Positions 18,655 to 26,400 of a DNA stretch of 64,000 nucleotides are shown in pieces. The notes under the pieces were generated by a model. That model was not told the DNA's origin, ran no database searches, and worked only from the letters and a program-made list of their open reading frames with translations. How positions within the stretch are numbered: position 1 is the stretch's first letter; every line of letters starts with the position of its first letter. The DNA is taken from positions 124,001 to 188,000 of the forward strand of contig NZ_BCXE01000033.1 of the NCBI RefSeq assembly GCF_001894945.1. Direction: 5' to 3'. The position numbers and the translations under genes are program-made. The stretch is from Rhodococcus ruber NBRC 15591. Lineage in GTDB: Bacteria; Actinomycetota; Actinomycetes; Mycobacteriales; Mycobacteriaceae.

Positions 18655-20391
18655 TCACTGCGGCAGCGGCACCAGCTCCACCGGATCGCCGTTCTCCGCG
18701 CCGGGTGGCACGAGCGCGATCGCGCGCCGTCCGATCAGTCCCGCCAGGTGCGCGGTGCGGACCGCGTTGTCGCACACCCACGATCCGTTGCCGGTCTGTC
18801 GGGCCGGCAGCAGCCGGGTGACGTCACCGCTCACCTGCGAGGCGTTCGCCAGCGGTGCGGTCCACGGTGCCTGCGGCCGGCGGCCCGTCAGACCGTCGAC
18901 GACGGCGGGCAGCATCACCAGCAGCGTCGCGACGGCCGCGACCGGATTGCCCGGCAGGCCGAGCACCACTCGGCCGTCCGGCAGCACGGCTGTCACCTGG
19001 GACCCGCCCGGCTTGCACCGGACCCGTTCGACGACGATCGACGCGCCGGCCCGCGCCAGCGCAGATCGCAACTGGTCCGCGGCCCCGCCGCCGGTCGCCC
19101 CGGCGACGACGATCGCGTCGACGCCGGTGGTCTCGCCGAACAGCCGGTCGAACCCGTCGCCGGTGTCGCGCAGGTGCGCCTCCCCGGCGACGGCGGCCCC
19201 GCACCACTGCACGAACCGCGGCAGGACGGGACCGAGCGAATCTCGGGTCTGACCCTCGCGCAGCGGCCCGTCGCGGCGGATCTCGTCGCCGGTGACGACC
19301 ACGTGGACCCGCACGGGTCCGCGGACCTGCACGGCGGTCACCTCGCCGCTCAGCGCCGCGGAGATCACCGCCGGGCCCAGGGCGACGCCCGCCGCGGCGA
19401 GTTCGACGCCGGGCGCCCAGTCCTCCCCGCGACGGCGCGCGTCGTCGCGCACCGGGGCATCGGGTATCCGGGTGACGGTGCCGTCGGTCACCTCGACGTG
19501 TTCGTCGCGCACGACCGTCGTCGCGCCGGGCGGCAGGTAGGCGCCGGTGGCGATGCGCGCCGCCTGGCCGTTCTGCAGGGTGAACGGCTCGGTCGCGCCG
19601 GCCCGGTGGACCTCGGCGCGCAGCAGCCACGGTCCGTCGCCGGCGACGGCGTATCCGTCCATCGCCGACACCGCGGCTCTCGGCAGCGCCTCGGCGGCGA
19701 CGAGCGGTGCGGCGAGGGTGGCGCCCTCCGCCTCGTGCGGCGCGCGGGTGCGGACCGGCAACCGCGGCAGCGACTTCCGGAGCGCCGCGCGCGCGGCCTC
19801 GGGGTCGGCCGCGATCAGCCCGGAACGGGCGGCCCGGGCCTGCGCGAGCTCCTGCGGTGTGTCGCAGTCCGCGGTCCCCGCCACCGGGACCGTGACGTAT
19901 CGCTCCGGCAGCAGGGCCTTCATCGGTTGATTGGCCGGATCCGCCCCCAGCGCGGCGAGGTGGCCGGCGAGCGCGGGACCACGCCACGCGGCGAGCAGGA
20001 ACTGGATCCGCCCCGAGTCGTCGACCGCGAACGCCGCGTCGGATCCCGGGGCTCCGCGCAGGGCCTCGACGAGTGCGGCGACCGTGTCCGCGGTGAGGAA
20101 CGGCAGGTCCGCGGCGAGGGTCAGCACCACCGGCTCGTGGACGCCCGCGGCGGCGAGCGCGGCAACCGGCCCGGCCCCGGCGGGCTCTTCCTGTACCTGA
20201 ATCACCGCGGGGTCGAGATCGTCGCGTCGTGGTCCGACGACGGCGATCCGCCGGCACCCGCCCACCGCGGTCAAGGCGATGTCGAGCAGTCGCCGTCCCC
20301 CGACGACGAGCGCGGGCTTGTCGACACCGCCCATGCGGGTCGCGCGCCCACCCGCGACGATGACGGCCTCCACGTCGGTCAGCGAACTCAT
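18655..20391 (-). CDS. MobA-MoeA fusion: molybdenum cofactor guanylyltransferase / molybdenum insertase
   Basis: 578 residues from the ATG at 20391. Residues about 1-190 are MobA-like: GGRATRMGGVDK (14-25) is the nucleotide-binding loop and LTLAADLPFL the metal-binding DLPF segment. From about residue 195 on it is MoeA: VSAMDGYAV, GDGFDRLF with VVAGATGGGAADQL, CKPGGSQVTAV and GLPGNPVAA. MoeA inserts molybdate into adenylylated molybdopterin; MobA attaches GMP. The two successive steps sit on one chain. The GMP form is the cofactor of assimilatory nitrate reductases, which fits the neighbouring nitrite genes. Both halves keep their signatures, so the fusion looks functional. A more distal ATG 30 codons upstream seems too long. 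Confidence 0.88.
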   Translation of the reverse strand: MSSLTDVEAVIVAGGRATRMGGVDKPALVVGGRRLLDIALTAVGGCRRIAVVGPRRDDLDPAVIQVQEEPAGAGPVAALAAAGVHEPVVLTLAADLPFLTADTVAALVEALRGAPGSDAAFAVDDSGRIQFLLAAWRGPALAGHLAALGADPANQPMKALLPERYVTVPVAGTADCDTPQELAQARAARSGLIAADPEAARAALRKSLPRLPVRTRAPHEAEGATLAAPLVAAEALPRAAVSAMDGYAVAGDGPWLLRAEVHRAGATEPFTLQNGQAARIATGAYLPPGATTVVRDEHVEVTDGTVTRIPDAPVRDDARRRGEDWAPGVELAAAGVALGPAVISAALSGEVTAVQVRGPVRVHVVVTGDEIRRDGPLREGQTRDSLGPVLPRFVQWCGAAVAGEAHLRDTGDGFDRLFGETTGVDAIVVAGATGGGAADQLRSALARAGASIVVERVRCKPGGSQVTAVLPDGRVVLGLPGNPVAAVATLLVMLPAVVDGLTGRRPQAPWTAPLANASQVSGDVTRLLPARQTGNGSWVCDNAVRTAHLAGLIGRRAIALVPPGAENGDPVELVPLPQ

Positions 20392-20495
20392 GAGGTCATG
20401 CTGCCCGACGCCGGCCGGCGCGGCGTGCCGGGCCGGGTCAGTCCGGCGTGTGACGACTGCGCGGCGGCCCGCCGATCCCACACCGGCCCCCGCGT

Positions 20496-20817
20496 CGGCG
20501 GGGTGCGCGGCGGCCGGTGCACGCGTGCGGGAGGTCCTGCTGCGGTGCCTGCCCGGGCGGCGCGGTTCGCACCGCCCGCGGGGGTGTCGCTGTGCTGCCG
20601 GCTGCGGGACGGCCTCGGCTCCACCCGTCTCGTCGCCGCGACGGAACGGCAGGACTCGTCCTGCCGCCGGGCACCCGATTCGGCGCCGGTCGTGCGTTCG
20701 ACGACCATCAGCGCCGGCCGTTCACCCAAGCGGTCGCGGACCTACTCGCCGCGGTCGACGTGCCGGCCGGGCTCGGCGCGGCCGTCCTGGAGCCGCGTGC
20801 AGCGGCACCAGGTGTGA
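20496..20817 (+). pseudogene. Frameshifted C-terminal remnant of a MocR-type PLP-dependent regulator
   Basis: This 430-base space between mobA-moeA and the alkyltransferase-like gene has no intact gene, but pieces of one protein are readable in three frames. In order they are: RVREVLLRCLPG (about 20497-20540), then PPAGVSLCCRLRDGLGSTRL with VAATERQ (to about 20652), then GLVLPPGTRFGAGRAFDDHQ with RRPFTQAVADLLAAV (20653-20770). Together they match the end of the aminotransferase-like domain of MocR/PdxR regulators (xPAGGVSLWxRL..., GPRFGxxGAFERxxRLPFT). The last switch would be mended by one added G near 20653. Codon use is coding-like in each piece. No N-terminal winged helix or PLP lysine region is present. 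It is either a decayed gene or a stretch with base-call errors. Confidence 0.5.
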
Positions 20818-20823
20818 GCCGGT

Positions 20824-21120
20824 TCAGAACCGGTGTCGCGCCGCCGCGAGATCGACCCGGCCGTCGCGGATCGGCACTCCCTCCCGGCCCAGCCTGGCGA
20901 GCTGCCGGTGGGCCAGGTGCGCGGCGGGCCTCCCGGAGGCCGGGACCACCCGGTGCCACGGCAGGTCCGCGCTGTCGGTCCGCATGATCCAGCCCACGGT
21001 GCGCGGGCTGGACAGTCCGGCCGCCGCCGCGACGTCGCCGTAGGTGGTCACGCGGCCTTCGGGGACCGCCGCGACCAGTTCCCGGACGCGTTCGACGTCG
21101 GCCTCGCTCGTCGCCGGCAC
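20824..21120 (-). CDS. Alkyltransferase-like protein (ATL), MGMT-domain
   Basis: 98 residues, the DNA-binding domain of O6-alkylguanine-DNA alkyltransferase only. VPEGRVTTYGDVAAAAG is the helix-turn-helix entry and SPRTVGWIMRT carries the arginine finger region. The catalytic PCHRV motif is PWHRVV (54-59), i.e. the acceptor cysteine is tryptophan (Trp55). Such ATL proteins cannot transfer the alkyl group; they bind alkylated bases and hand them to nucleotide excision repair. The GTG start abuts the stop of the upstream hydrolase gene, giving a three-gene run HxlR-hydrolase-ATL. The mycobacterial equivalent is Rv3204 in memory. Confidence 0.87.
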   Translation of the reverse strand: MPATSEADVERVRELVAAVPEGRVTTYGDVAAAAGLSSPRTVGWIMRTDSADLPWHRVVPASGRPAAHLAHRQLARLGREGVPIRDGRVDLAAARHRF

Positions 21121-21897
21121 CTACAGCAGCTTCCGGACGAGGGCCGCCGTCTCCTGCGGTCGTGCCTGTTCGATCATGTGGTCGCAGTCGAGGTCGAGTG
21201 TCGTGAGGTTCGTGCCGAGCCGGTCGGCGAGGGCGGCCCGGAACTCGTCGGTGACGTACGGCGGCTGCACCTTCGCGGCCCGCGCGACGATCGTGGGCAG
21301 GTGGGCCGGGGGCAGGACGAACTCGCGTGCCAGCTCGCTCCACGACGCCACGAGCGCGGGAACGCACAGCCGCCAGTTGACCCGGCCGGAATCGAGGGTG
21401 ACCAGGTGCTCGGCGAGTTCGGCGTCGAGCAGCGCGGGATCGACCTCACCCCAGGAACCGTTCGTCTTGTCGGCACGGGCCTCGGCCGCGTCCGTGTAGT
21501 CGGGGTGCTGCACCGTCAGCTCCGCGATCTCGAGCATGCGTTCCGGCGGCAGCCCGATCGCCGGATCCAGCAGCACCAGACCGCGCACCCGCTCGGGCGC
21601 AGCCGCGGCCAGATGCACGGCCAGGGCACCGCCGAACGAATGGCCGACCACCAGCACCGGACCCGAGGCGTGGGCGTCGAGGACGGTGAGCAGGTCCCGT
21701 ACGTGTGTCTCGAAGTTCCACGGCGGCGTCCACGGGGAGCGGCCGTGTCCGCGCAGGTCCGGCGCGAGCACCCGTGCATGGGGGAGGTGCTGCGACGCGA
21801 GGTGCTCCCAGCGCCGGCCGTGACCGGTGAGGCCGTGCAGGGCGAGCAGCTGCGGACCGTCGACGGGACCGAACAGGTGGGTGTGCAGTTCGTTCAC
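21121..21897 (-). CDS. Alpha/beta hydrolase (LipV-like)
   Basis: 258 residues with the complete alpha/beta-hydrolase pattern: oxyanion-loop HG (21-22), DLRGHGRS, nucleophile elbow GHSFGG with Ser87, LLDPAIG after strand 6, and a late DCDHMI with catalytic His240. Probably a carboxylesterase or lipase; the mycobacterial gene in the same place (Rv3203, lipV) is described as a lipase. The GTG start overlaps the HxlR stop by four bases (GTGA), so the two are translationally coupled. Substrate cannot be told. Confidence 0.87.
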   Translation of the reverse strand: MNELHTHLFGPVDGPQLLALHGLTGHGRRWEHLASQHLPHARVLAPDLRGHGRSPWTPPWNFETHVRDLLTVLDAHASGPVLVVGHSFGGALAVHLAAAAPERVRGLVLLDPAIGLPPERMLEIAELTVQHPDYTDAAEARADKTNGSWGEVDPALLDAELAEHLVTLDSGRVNWRLCVPALVASWSELAREFVLPPAHLPTIVARAAKVQPPYVTDEFRAALADRLGTNLTTLDLDCDHMIEQARPQETAALVRKLL

Positions 21898-22445
21898 CCG
21901 TCGATTGTGTCAGGGCCGCGGCCGGCTCCAGGGGCAGCCGATGCGCTCGCACGGGACCGGTGCGGCCGTGTCGGCCGATCGGCAGGGACGGGCCGGGCTC
22001 CCGGACCGGGGGTGGATTCGGTCTCGCGGGCGGTCAGACCGGCCGTGCCGGCGGGAACGACCACCGCGGCGACGGGGCGGCCGCTCACCCGGTCACGAAC
22101 CACCACGGGGGGTCCGTCCTCGTCGGCGCAGTAGCGGTCGCCCCACTGGAGAAGTGCGACCAGGACGGGGAAGAGGTCCATGCCCTTGTCGGTGAGCCGG
22201 TACTCGTTGCGGGTGCGGTGTCCGGCCTCCCGGTACGGCGCCGGGCGCAGGATTCCCGCCGCCACCAGTTTGCGCAGGCGGTCGGCCAGGATCGGCTCGG
22301 ACATCCCGATGTGCCGCCGCATGTCGTCGAACCGGCGCACGCCGTTGAACGCCTCCCGCAGGACGAGCAGGGTCCACTTCTCGCCGATCACGTCCAATGT
22401 CCGCTGCACGGAACAGTTCGTCGTGTCCGTCTCCAACCAGCGCAT
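21894..22445 (-). CDS. HxlR family transcriptional regulator
   Basis: 183 residues. The HxlR winged helix occupies about residues 8-105: CSVQRTLDVIGEKWTLLVLR with a conserved N-terminal cysteine (Cys11), then FDDMRRHIGMSEPILADRLRKLVAAGILR. The last 60 residues are a proline/arginine-rich tail without predicted fold. HxlR proteins often sense thiol-reactive compounds through that cysteine. The gene is divergent from a hotdog thioesterase with 52 bases between the starts and is coupled to the hydrolase behind it; both are plausible targets. Not part of the conserved mycobacterial order as I recall it. Confidence 0.88.
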   Translation of the reverse strand: MRWLETDTTNCSVQRTLDVIGEKWTLLVLREAFNGVRRFDDMRRHIGMSEPILADRLRKLVAAGILRPAPYREAGHRTRNEYRLTDKGMDLFPVLVALLQWGDRYCADEDGPPVVVRDRVSGRPVAAVVVPAGTAGLTARETESTPGPGARPVPADRPTRPHRSRASASAAPGAGRGPDTIDG

Positions 22446-22462
22446 GCCCCGAGGCTAGCCCC

Positions 22463-22491
22463 TTGCTCACTGCAATTTCAGAAGTTAGCGT
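22463..22491 (+). promoter_or_regulatory. Predicted promoter of the thioesterase gene, possibly leaderless
   Basis: TTGCTC (22463-22468), 17-base spacer, TAGCGT (22486-22491). Transcription would start about 6 bases on, at or next to the ATG at 22498, and no Shine-Dalgarno is present, so a leaderless message is likely. HxlR probably binds in this gap. Confidence 0.4.
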
Positions 22492-22497
22492 GGCGCC

Positions 22498-22908
22498 ATG
22501 GACACCACCGGTACCGATCTCCCCAGCGACAGCGCCTTCCTGCAGGCCGCGGGCCTCGTGCTCGACGAGGTCTCCGGCACCCGGGTCACCGGGCACATCG
22601 ATCTGGGGCGGGACCATCACACCCCGTGGGGCGTCGTGCACGGCGGTGTCTACACCACCGCCGTCGAATCCGCGGCCAGCGCCGGAGCCAGCGCCGCTGT
22701 CCAGGACCGCGGCCAGTTCGCGGTCGGGGTCCACAACAGCACCGACTTCCTGCGCTCGAGCACGGGTGAGCGCGTCGACGTCGTCGCCGAACCACTTCAG
22801 CAGGGCCGCGTCCAGCAGCTGTGGCTCGTCACCGTCACCGGCACCGAGAGCGGCAGGACCCTGGCGCGCGGTCAGGTCCGGCTGCAGAACGTTCCGCTGC
22901 CCGGCTGA
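22498..22908 (+). CDS. PaaI/4HBT hotdog-fold thioesterase
   Basis: 136 residues of single hotdog domain. The signature DHHTPWGVVHGGVYTTAVESAAS (about 39-61) holds the HGG turn and the acidic residue (Glu57) on the long helix that acts in PaaI-type acyl-CoA hydrolysis. The C-terminal strands (VQQLWLVTVTG, ARGQVRLQNVPL) complete the beta sheet. Likely hydrolyses an aryl- or medium-chain acyl-CoA. Divergent from the HxlR gene and probably under its control. A block of 24-bp tandem repeats begins two bases after its stop codon. Confidence 0.88.
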   Translation: MDTTGTDLPSDSAFLQAAGLVLDEVSGTRVTGHIDLGRDHHTPWGVVHGGVYTTAVESAASAGASAAVQDRGQFAVGVHNSTDFLRSSTGERVDVVAEPLQQGRVQQLWLVTVTGTESGRTLARGQVRLQNVPLPG

Positions 22909-22909
22909 C

Positions 22910-23043
22910 TCGCCGCTCGCGGTCGGTTTCATGGTCGCCGCTCGCGGTTGTGCCGTCTTCGCCGCTCGCGGCGGTGCCGTCTTCGCCGCTCGCGGCGGTG
23001 CCGTCTTCGCCGCTCGCGGCGGTGCCGTCTTCGCCGCTCGCGG
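22910..23043. repeat. 24-bp tandem repeat array between the thioesterase gene and adnA
   Basis: TCGCCGCTCGCGG occurs six times, at 22910, 22935, 22959, 22983, 23007 and 23031 (spacing 25, 24, 24, 24, 24). The last four spacings are near-identical 24-bp units, linked by CGGTGCCGTCT. Each unit contains the self-complementary CCGC-TC-GCGG. The array lies wholly between the thioesterase stop and the adnA start. Confidence 0.9.
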
Positions 23044-23073
23044 CGTGTCGGACCCGTCTGCTGGAATGGCCGC

Positions 23074-26000
23074 ATGACCGACGCCGACCTTCGCCCCGAC
23101 GCCCGGCCGCAGCAGGTCGAGGTGCGTCTGGTGCCGAGGCCGGACGAGGCACCCCCGCAGCGCCGATGGCCCGAGGACGTGCAGCGGCTGTTCGCGGACT
23201 CGCCGCCCCTGCCGCAGTGGCGGCCGTGGCAGGTGCTGGGCGGTCCCGGGACGGGAAAGACGGCGCTGCTCGTGGACCTGGCCGTCGCCCGGATCGTCGC
23301 CGGCGCCGACCCGGAATCGGTGCTGGTGCTCACCCATTCGCGACGCGCCGCCACCGAGGTCCGCGAGGCGATCACCGCCGGGTTGCTCCGCGCGGGGGTG
23401 GCTGGCGGCGGTCCCCGCGCCACGCGGGAGCCACTGGTGCGCACCGTCCACTCGTACGCGTTCGCGGTGCTGCGGCTGCAGGCGTCCACACACGGCAACC
23501 CGCCGCCGCGCCTGATCACCGGAGCCGAGCAGGACGCCGTCCTGCGCGAGTTGTTGCGCGGAGATCTCGACGACGGCGCAGGAATGTGGCCCGAGCGGCT
23601 GCGGCCCGCGCTCGGCATGACCGGATTCGCAGTGGAGCTGCGGGACCTGATGTTGCGCGCCAACGAACGCGGTCTCGGCCCGGAGGACCTGATCGAGCTC
23701 GGGCAGCAGCGATCGCGACCGGAATGGGTCGCCGTCGGCGAGTTCGCCGCCCGGTACGAGCAGATCATGCTGCTGCGCGGTGCCGTGGGCATGGAGGCCC
23801 CCGAGGCCACCGCGCCCGCCCTCGACGCCGCCGAACTCGTCGGTGCCGCCCTCGCCGCATTCGTCACCGATCCGGACCTGCTCGCGCGGGAACGCTCCCG
23901 GATCCGGCACCTGCTCGTCGACGACGCGCAACATCTCGATCCGCAGGCCGCGCAGTTGGTGCGCGTCGTCGGCCTCGGCACCCGCACCACCACCATCGCC
24001 GGTGACCCGGACCAGGCGGTCTTCACCTTCCGCGGTGCCGACCCGGCCTTTCTCGCCTCGCTCGCCGACGACGACCCGAGCCGCCGCGTGGTGCTCGGAA
24101 CCAACCATCGCGCCGCCCCGGAGGTGGCAGAACTCGTCGGCCGGATCACCCGGCGGCTCTCCGGTCTCCCGCCGCACCGCGGCGCACCCGCCGTCCCCTC
24201 GGACGATCCGGGAACCGTGCGGGTCCGGGTGCTGCCGACGCCGGCGAAGGAGGCCGCGCTCGTCGCAGACACGCTGCGCCGCGCCCACCTCGTCGACGGG
24301 GTGCCGTGGTCCCGCATGGCCGTCGTGGTGCGGTCGGTGCCGCGTTCGCTCGCTCCGCTGCGGCGGGCCCTGCTGGCCGCCGGGGTGCCGGTGACCACAG
24401 CTGCATCCGAGCTTCCGCTGGCCCGCCAGCACGGGGTCGCCGGGCTGCTGCTCGTGCTGCGGGCGCTGTCCGGGCTGCCGTTCGGTGGTGAGGAGGCGCT
24501 CGCCCTGCTGTCCGGTCCCGTCGGCGGAGCCGAACCGGTCGCGCTGCGCCGCCTGCGCCGGGGCCTGCGCCGGGTCGAACTCGCCGCCGGGGGCGACCGT
24601 GACTCGGCCGAACTGCTGCGGCTGCTGCTCGTCGACGACGAGAGCGAGGACGCCGAACGGCTCGTGCACGGCCTCACCGACGTCGAGGCGGCGCCGCTGA
24701 AGAAGGCGCAGTCCGTGCTGCGCAAGGCACGGGAGGCCGCGCGCCGCGGCGGCGGGATCGAGGACGTGCTGTGGGAGGCGTGGCAGGCCACCGGCCTCGA
24801 ACGCAAGTGGTCCGCGGCATCCGAACGCGGTGGACCCGTCGGCGCGCAGGCGGATCGCGACCTCGACGGCATCGTGGCGCTGTTCGACGCCGCCGCCGAC
24901 TACGTCGACCGGCTGCCGCGCGCCCAGCTCGCCGGATTCGTCGACTACCTCACCGAGCAGGAGATCCCGGGTTCCGTCCGCGCCCGCCTCGTCGCGCAGG
25001 CAGAGGCGGTGACCGTCGTCAGTGCGCACTCGGCGGCCGGCCGCGAGTGGGACGTCGTGGCGGTCGCAGGCGTGCAGGAGGGCCTTTGGCCGAGCCTGCG
25101 GGCCCGCGGCACCCTGCTCGGGATCGAGACGCTGATCGACGCGGTCTCCGGGGCCGACGACGGTGGCGACGGCACGACGCGGCTCTCCCGCACCGCCCCG
25201 CTGCTGGCCGACGAGCGCCGCCTGTTCCTCGTCGCGTGCAGTCGCGCGCGGCGCACCCTCCTCGTCACCGCCGTGGAATCGGTCGGCGGCGACACCGACA
25301 TGGTGCGGTCCCGGTTCGTCGACGAGTTGGTGGGCGCGGCCTCGGACGACGAGGTCGACGAGCCGGGGGAGGACGTCTCGGTACTGCCGGAGGAGATCCG
25401 CACCCGCGTGCTCGCGCTGCCCACCCTCGTCGCCGAGCTGCGCAGCGTCGTGTGCGATCCCGTGGTGGCCCGCGACGACCCTCAGCGGCAACGCCGGGCA
25501 GCGGCACAGCTCGCGCGGCTCGCCCGGGCCCGGGTGCGCGGCGCACATCCGGACCAGTGGTACGGCACCGCCGAACCCAGCACGCAGCAGGAACTGTGGG
25601 ACCCCGGGGCCGACGCGGTGCCGCTGTCGCCGTCGACGGTCGAACAGCTCACCACGTGCCCGCTGCGGTGGATGTTCGAGCGGCACGGTGGCTCCGAGGG
25701 CGACAACACCCACGCTGTCGCGGGGAGCCTGGTGCACACGCTGGTCCAGGCGCTCGCCGGACGGATCCCGCCGGACCAGGTGGAGCGGGCGCTCGAACGG
25801 GCTTGGGACTCGGTCGATCTCGGCTCGCAGTGGTACGCCCGTCGCGAGCTCGAGCGCACCCGCGCCATGCTGGACACGTTCTCGGCGTGGCTGCGCGGTA
25901 CCCGTGGCGAGCTCACCGAGGTCGGTGTCGAGATCGCCGTCGACGGCATCCTCGAACCCCGGACCGACGACGAGCCGCGGGTGCGGTTGCGTGGCCGGAT

Positions 26001-26400
26001 CGACCGGCTCGAGCGGGACCCCGAGGGGCGGCCGGTGATCATCGACGTCAAGACCGCGCGCCATCCCGTCACCAAGGAAGCGGCGCAGGAGCACGCGCAG
26101 CTGGCGGCCTACCAGGTCGCCGCCGCGGCCGGCGCGATCGACGGGCAGCCCGCCGCCGAACCCGGCGGGGCACGGTTGGTGTTCGTCGCCAAACCTCACA
26201 ACAAGGAGGGCGCCACCCAGCGGGTGCAGCCTCCGCTGGACGCCGAGACGCTCGACCGTTGGCGTGACGTGATCCACGAAGCAGCCGCGGCCACCCGGGG
26301 ACCGCAGTTCCTGGCCCGGGTCAACGACGGGTGCCGGCACTGCCCGGTCCTGTCGAGCTGCCCGGCGCACGACGAGGGCAGGCAGGTGACGGGACAGTGA
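23074..26400 (+). CDS. adnA: AdnA: UvrD-like helicase-nuclease subunit of the AdnAB double-strand-break resection enzyme
   Basis: 1108 residues. N-terminal SF1 helicase with Walker A GGPGTGKT (56-63), GDPDQAVFTFRGAD and a C-terminal motor region with SAHSAAGREWDVV and RRLFLVACSRARRTL. The Walker B box reads VDDAQ (282-286), with Asp in place of the usual Glu. C-terminal PD-(D/E)XK nuclease: IIDVKTARHPV with Asp991 and Lys993, and four cysteines (862, 1087, 1090, 1096) in the C-...-C-x2-C-x5-C layout of AddB/Cas4-type Fe-S nucleases. Works with AdnB on DNA ends. ATG at 23074; the stop overlaps the adnB start (GTGA). Confidence 0.93.
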   Translation: MTDADLRPDARPQQVEVRLVPRPDEAPPQRRWPEDVQRLFADSPPLPQWRPWQVLGGPGTGKTALLVDLAVARIVAGADPESVLVLTHSRRAATEVREAITAGLLRAGVAGGGPRATREPLVRTVHSYAFAVLRLQASTHGNPPPRLITGAEQDAVLRELLRGDLDDGAGMWPERLRPALGMTGFAVELRDLMLRANERGLGPEDLIELGQQRSRPEWVAVGEFAARYEQIMLLRGAVGMEAPEATAPALDAAELVGAALAAFVTDPDLLARERSRIRHLLVDDAQHLDPQAAQLVRVVGLGTRTTTIAGDPDQAVFTFRGADPAFLASLADDDPSRRVVLGTNHRAAPEVAELVGRITRRLSGLPPHRGAPAVPSDDPGTVRVRVLPTPAKEAALVADTLRRAHLVDGVPWSRMAVVVRSVPRSLAPLRRALLAAGVPVTTAASELPLARQHGVAGLLLVLRALSGLPFGGEEALALLSGPVGGAEPVALRRLRRGLRRVELAAGGDRDSAELLRLLLVDDESEDAERLVHGLTDVEAAPLKKAQSVLRKAREAARRGGGIEDVLWEAWQATGLERKWSAASERGGPVGAQADRDLDGIVALFDAAADYVDRLPRAQLAGFVDYLTEQEIPGSVRARLVAQAEAVTVVSAHSAAGREWDVVAVAGVQEGLWPSLRARGTLLGIETLIDAVSGADDGGDGTTRLSRTAPLLADERRLFLVACSRARRTLLVTAVESVGGDTDMVRSRFVDELVGAASDDEVDEPGEDVSVLPEEIRTRVLALPTLVAELRSVVCDPVVARDDPQRQRRAAAQLARLARARVRGAHPDQWYGTAEPSTQQELWDPGADAVPLSPSTVEQLTTCPLRWMFERHGGSEGDNTHAVAGSLVHTLVQALAGRIPPDQVERALERAWDSVDLGSQWYARRELERTRAMLDTFSAWLRGTRGELTEVGVEIAVDGILEPRTDDEPRVRLRGRIDRLERDPEGRPVIIDVKTARHPVTKEAAQEHAQLAAYQVAAAAGAIDGQPAAEPGGARLVFVAKPHNKEGATQRVQPPLDAETLDRWRDVIHEAAAATRGPQFLARVNDGCRHCPVLSSCPAHDEGRQVTGQ

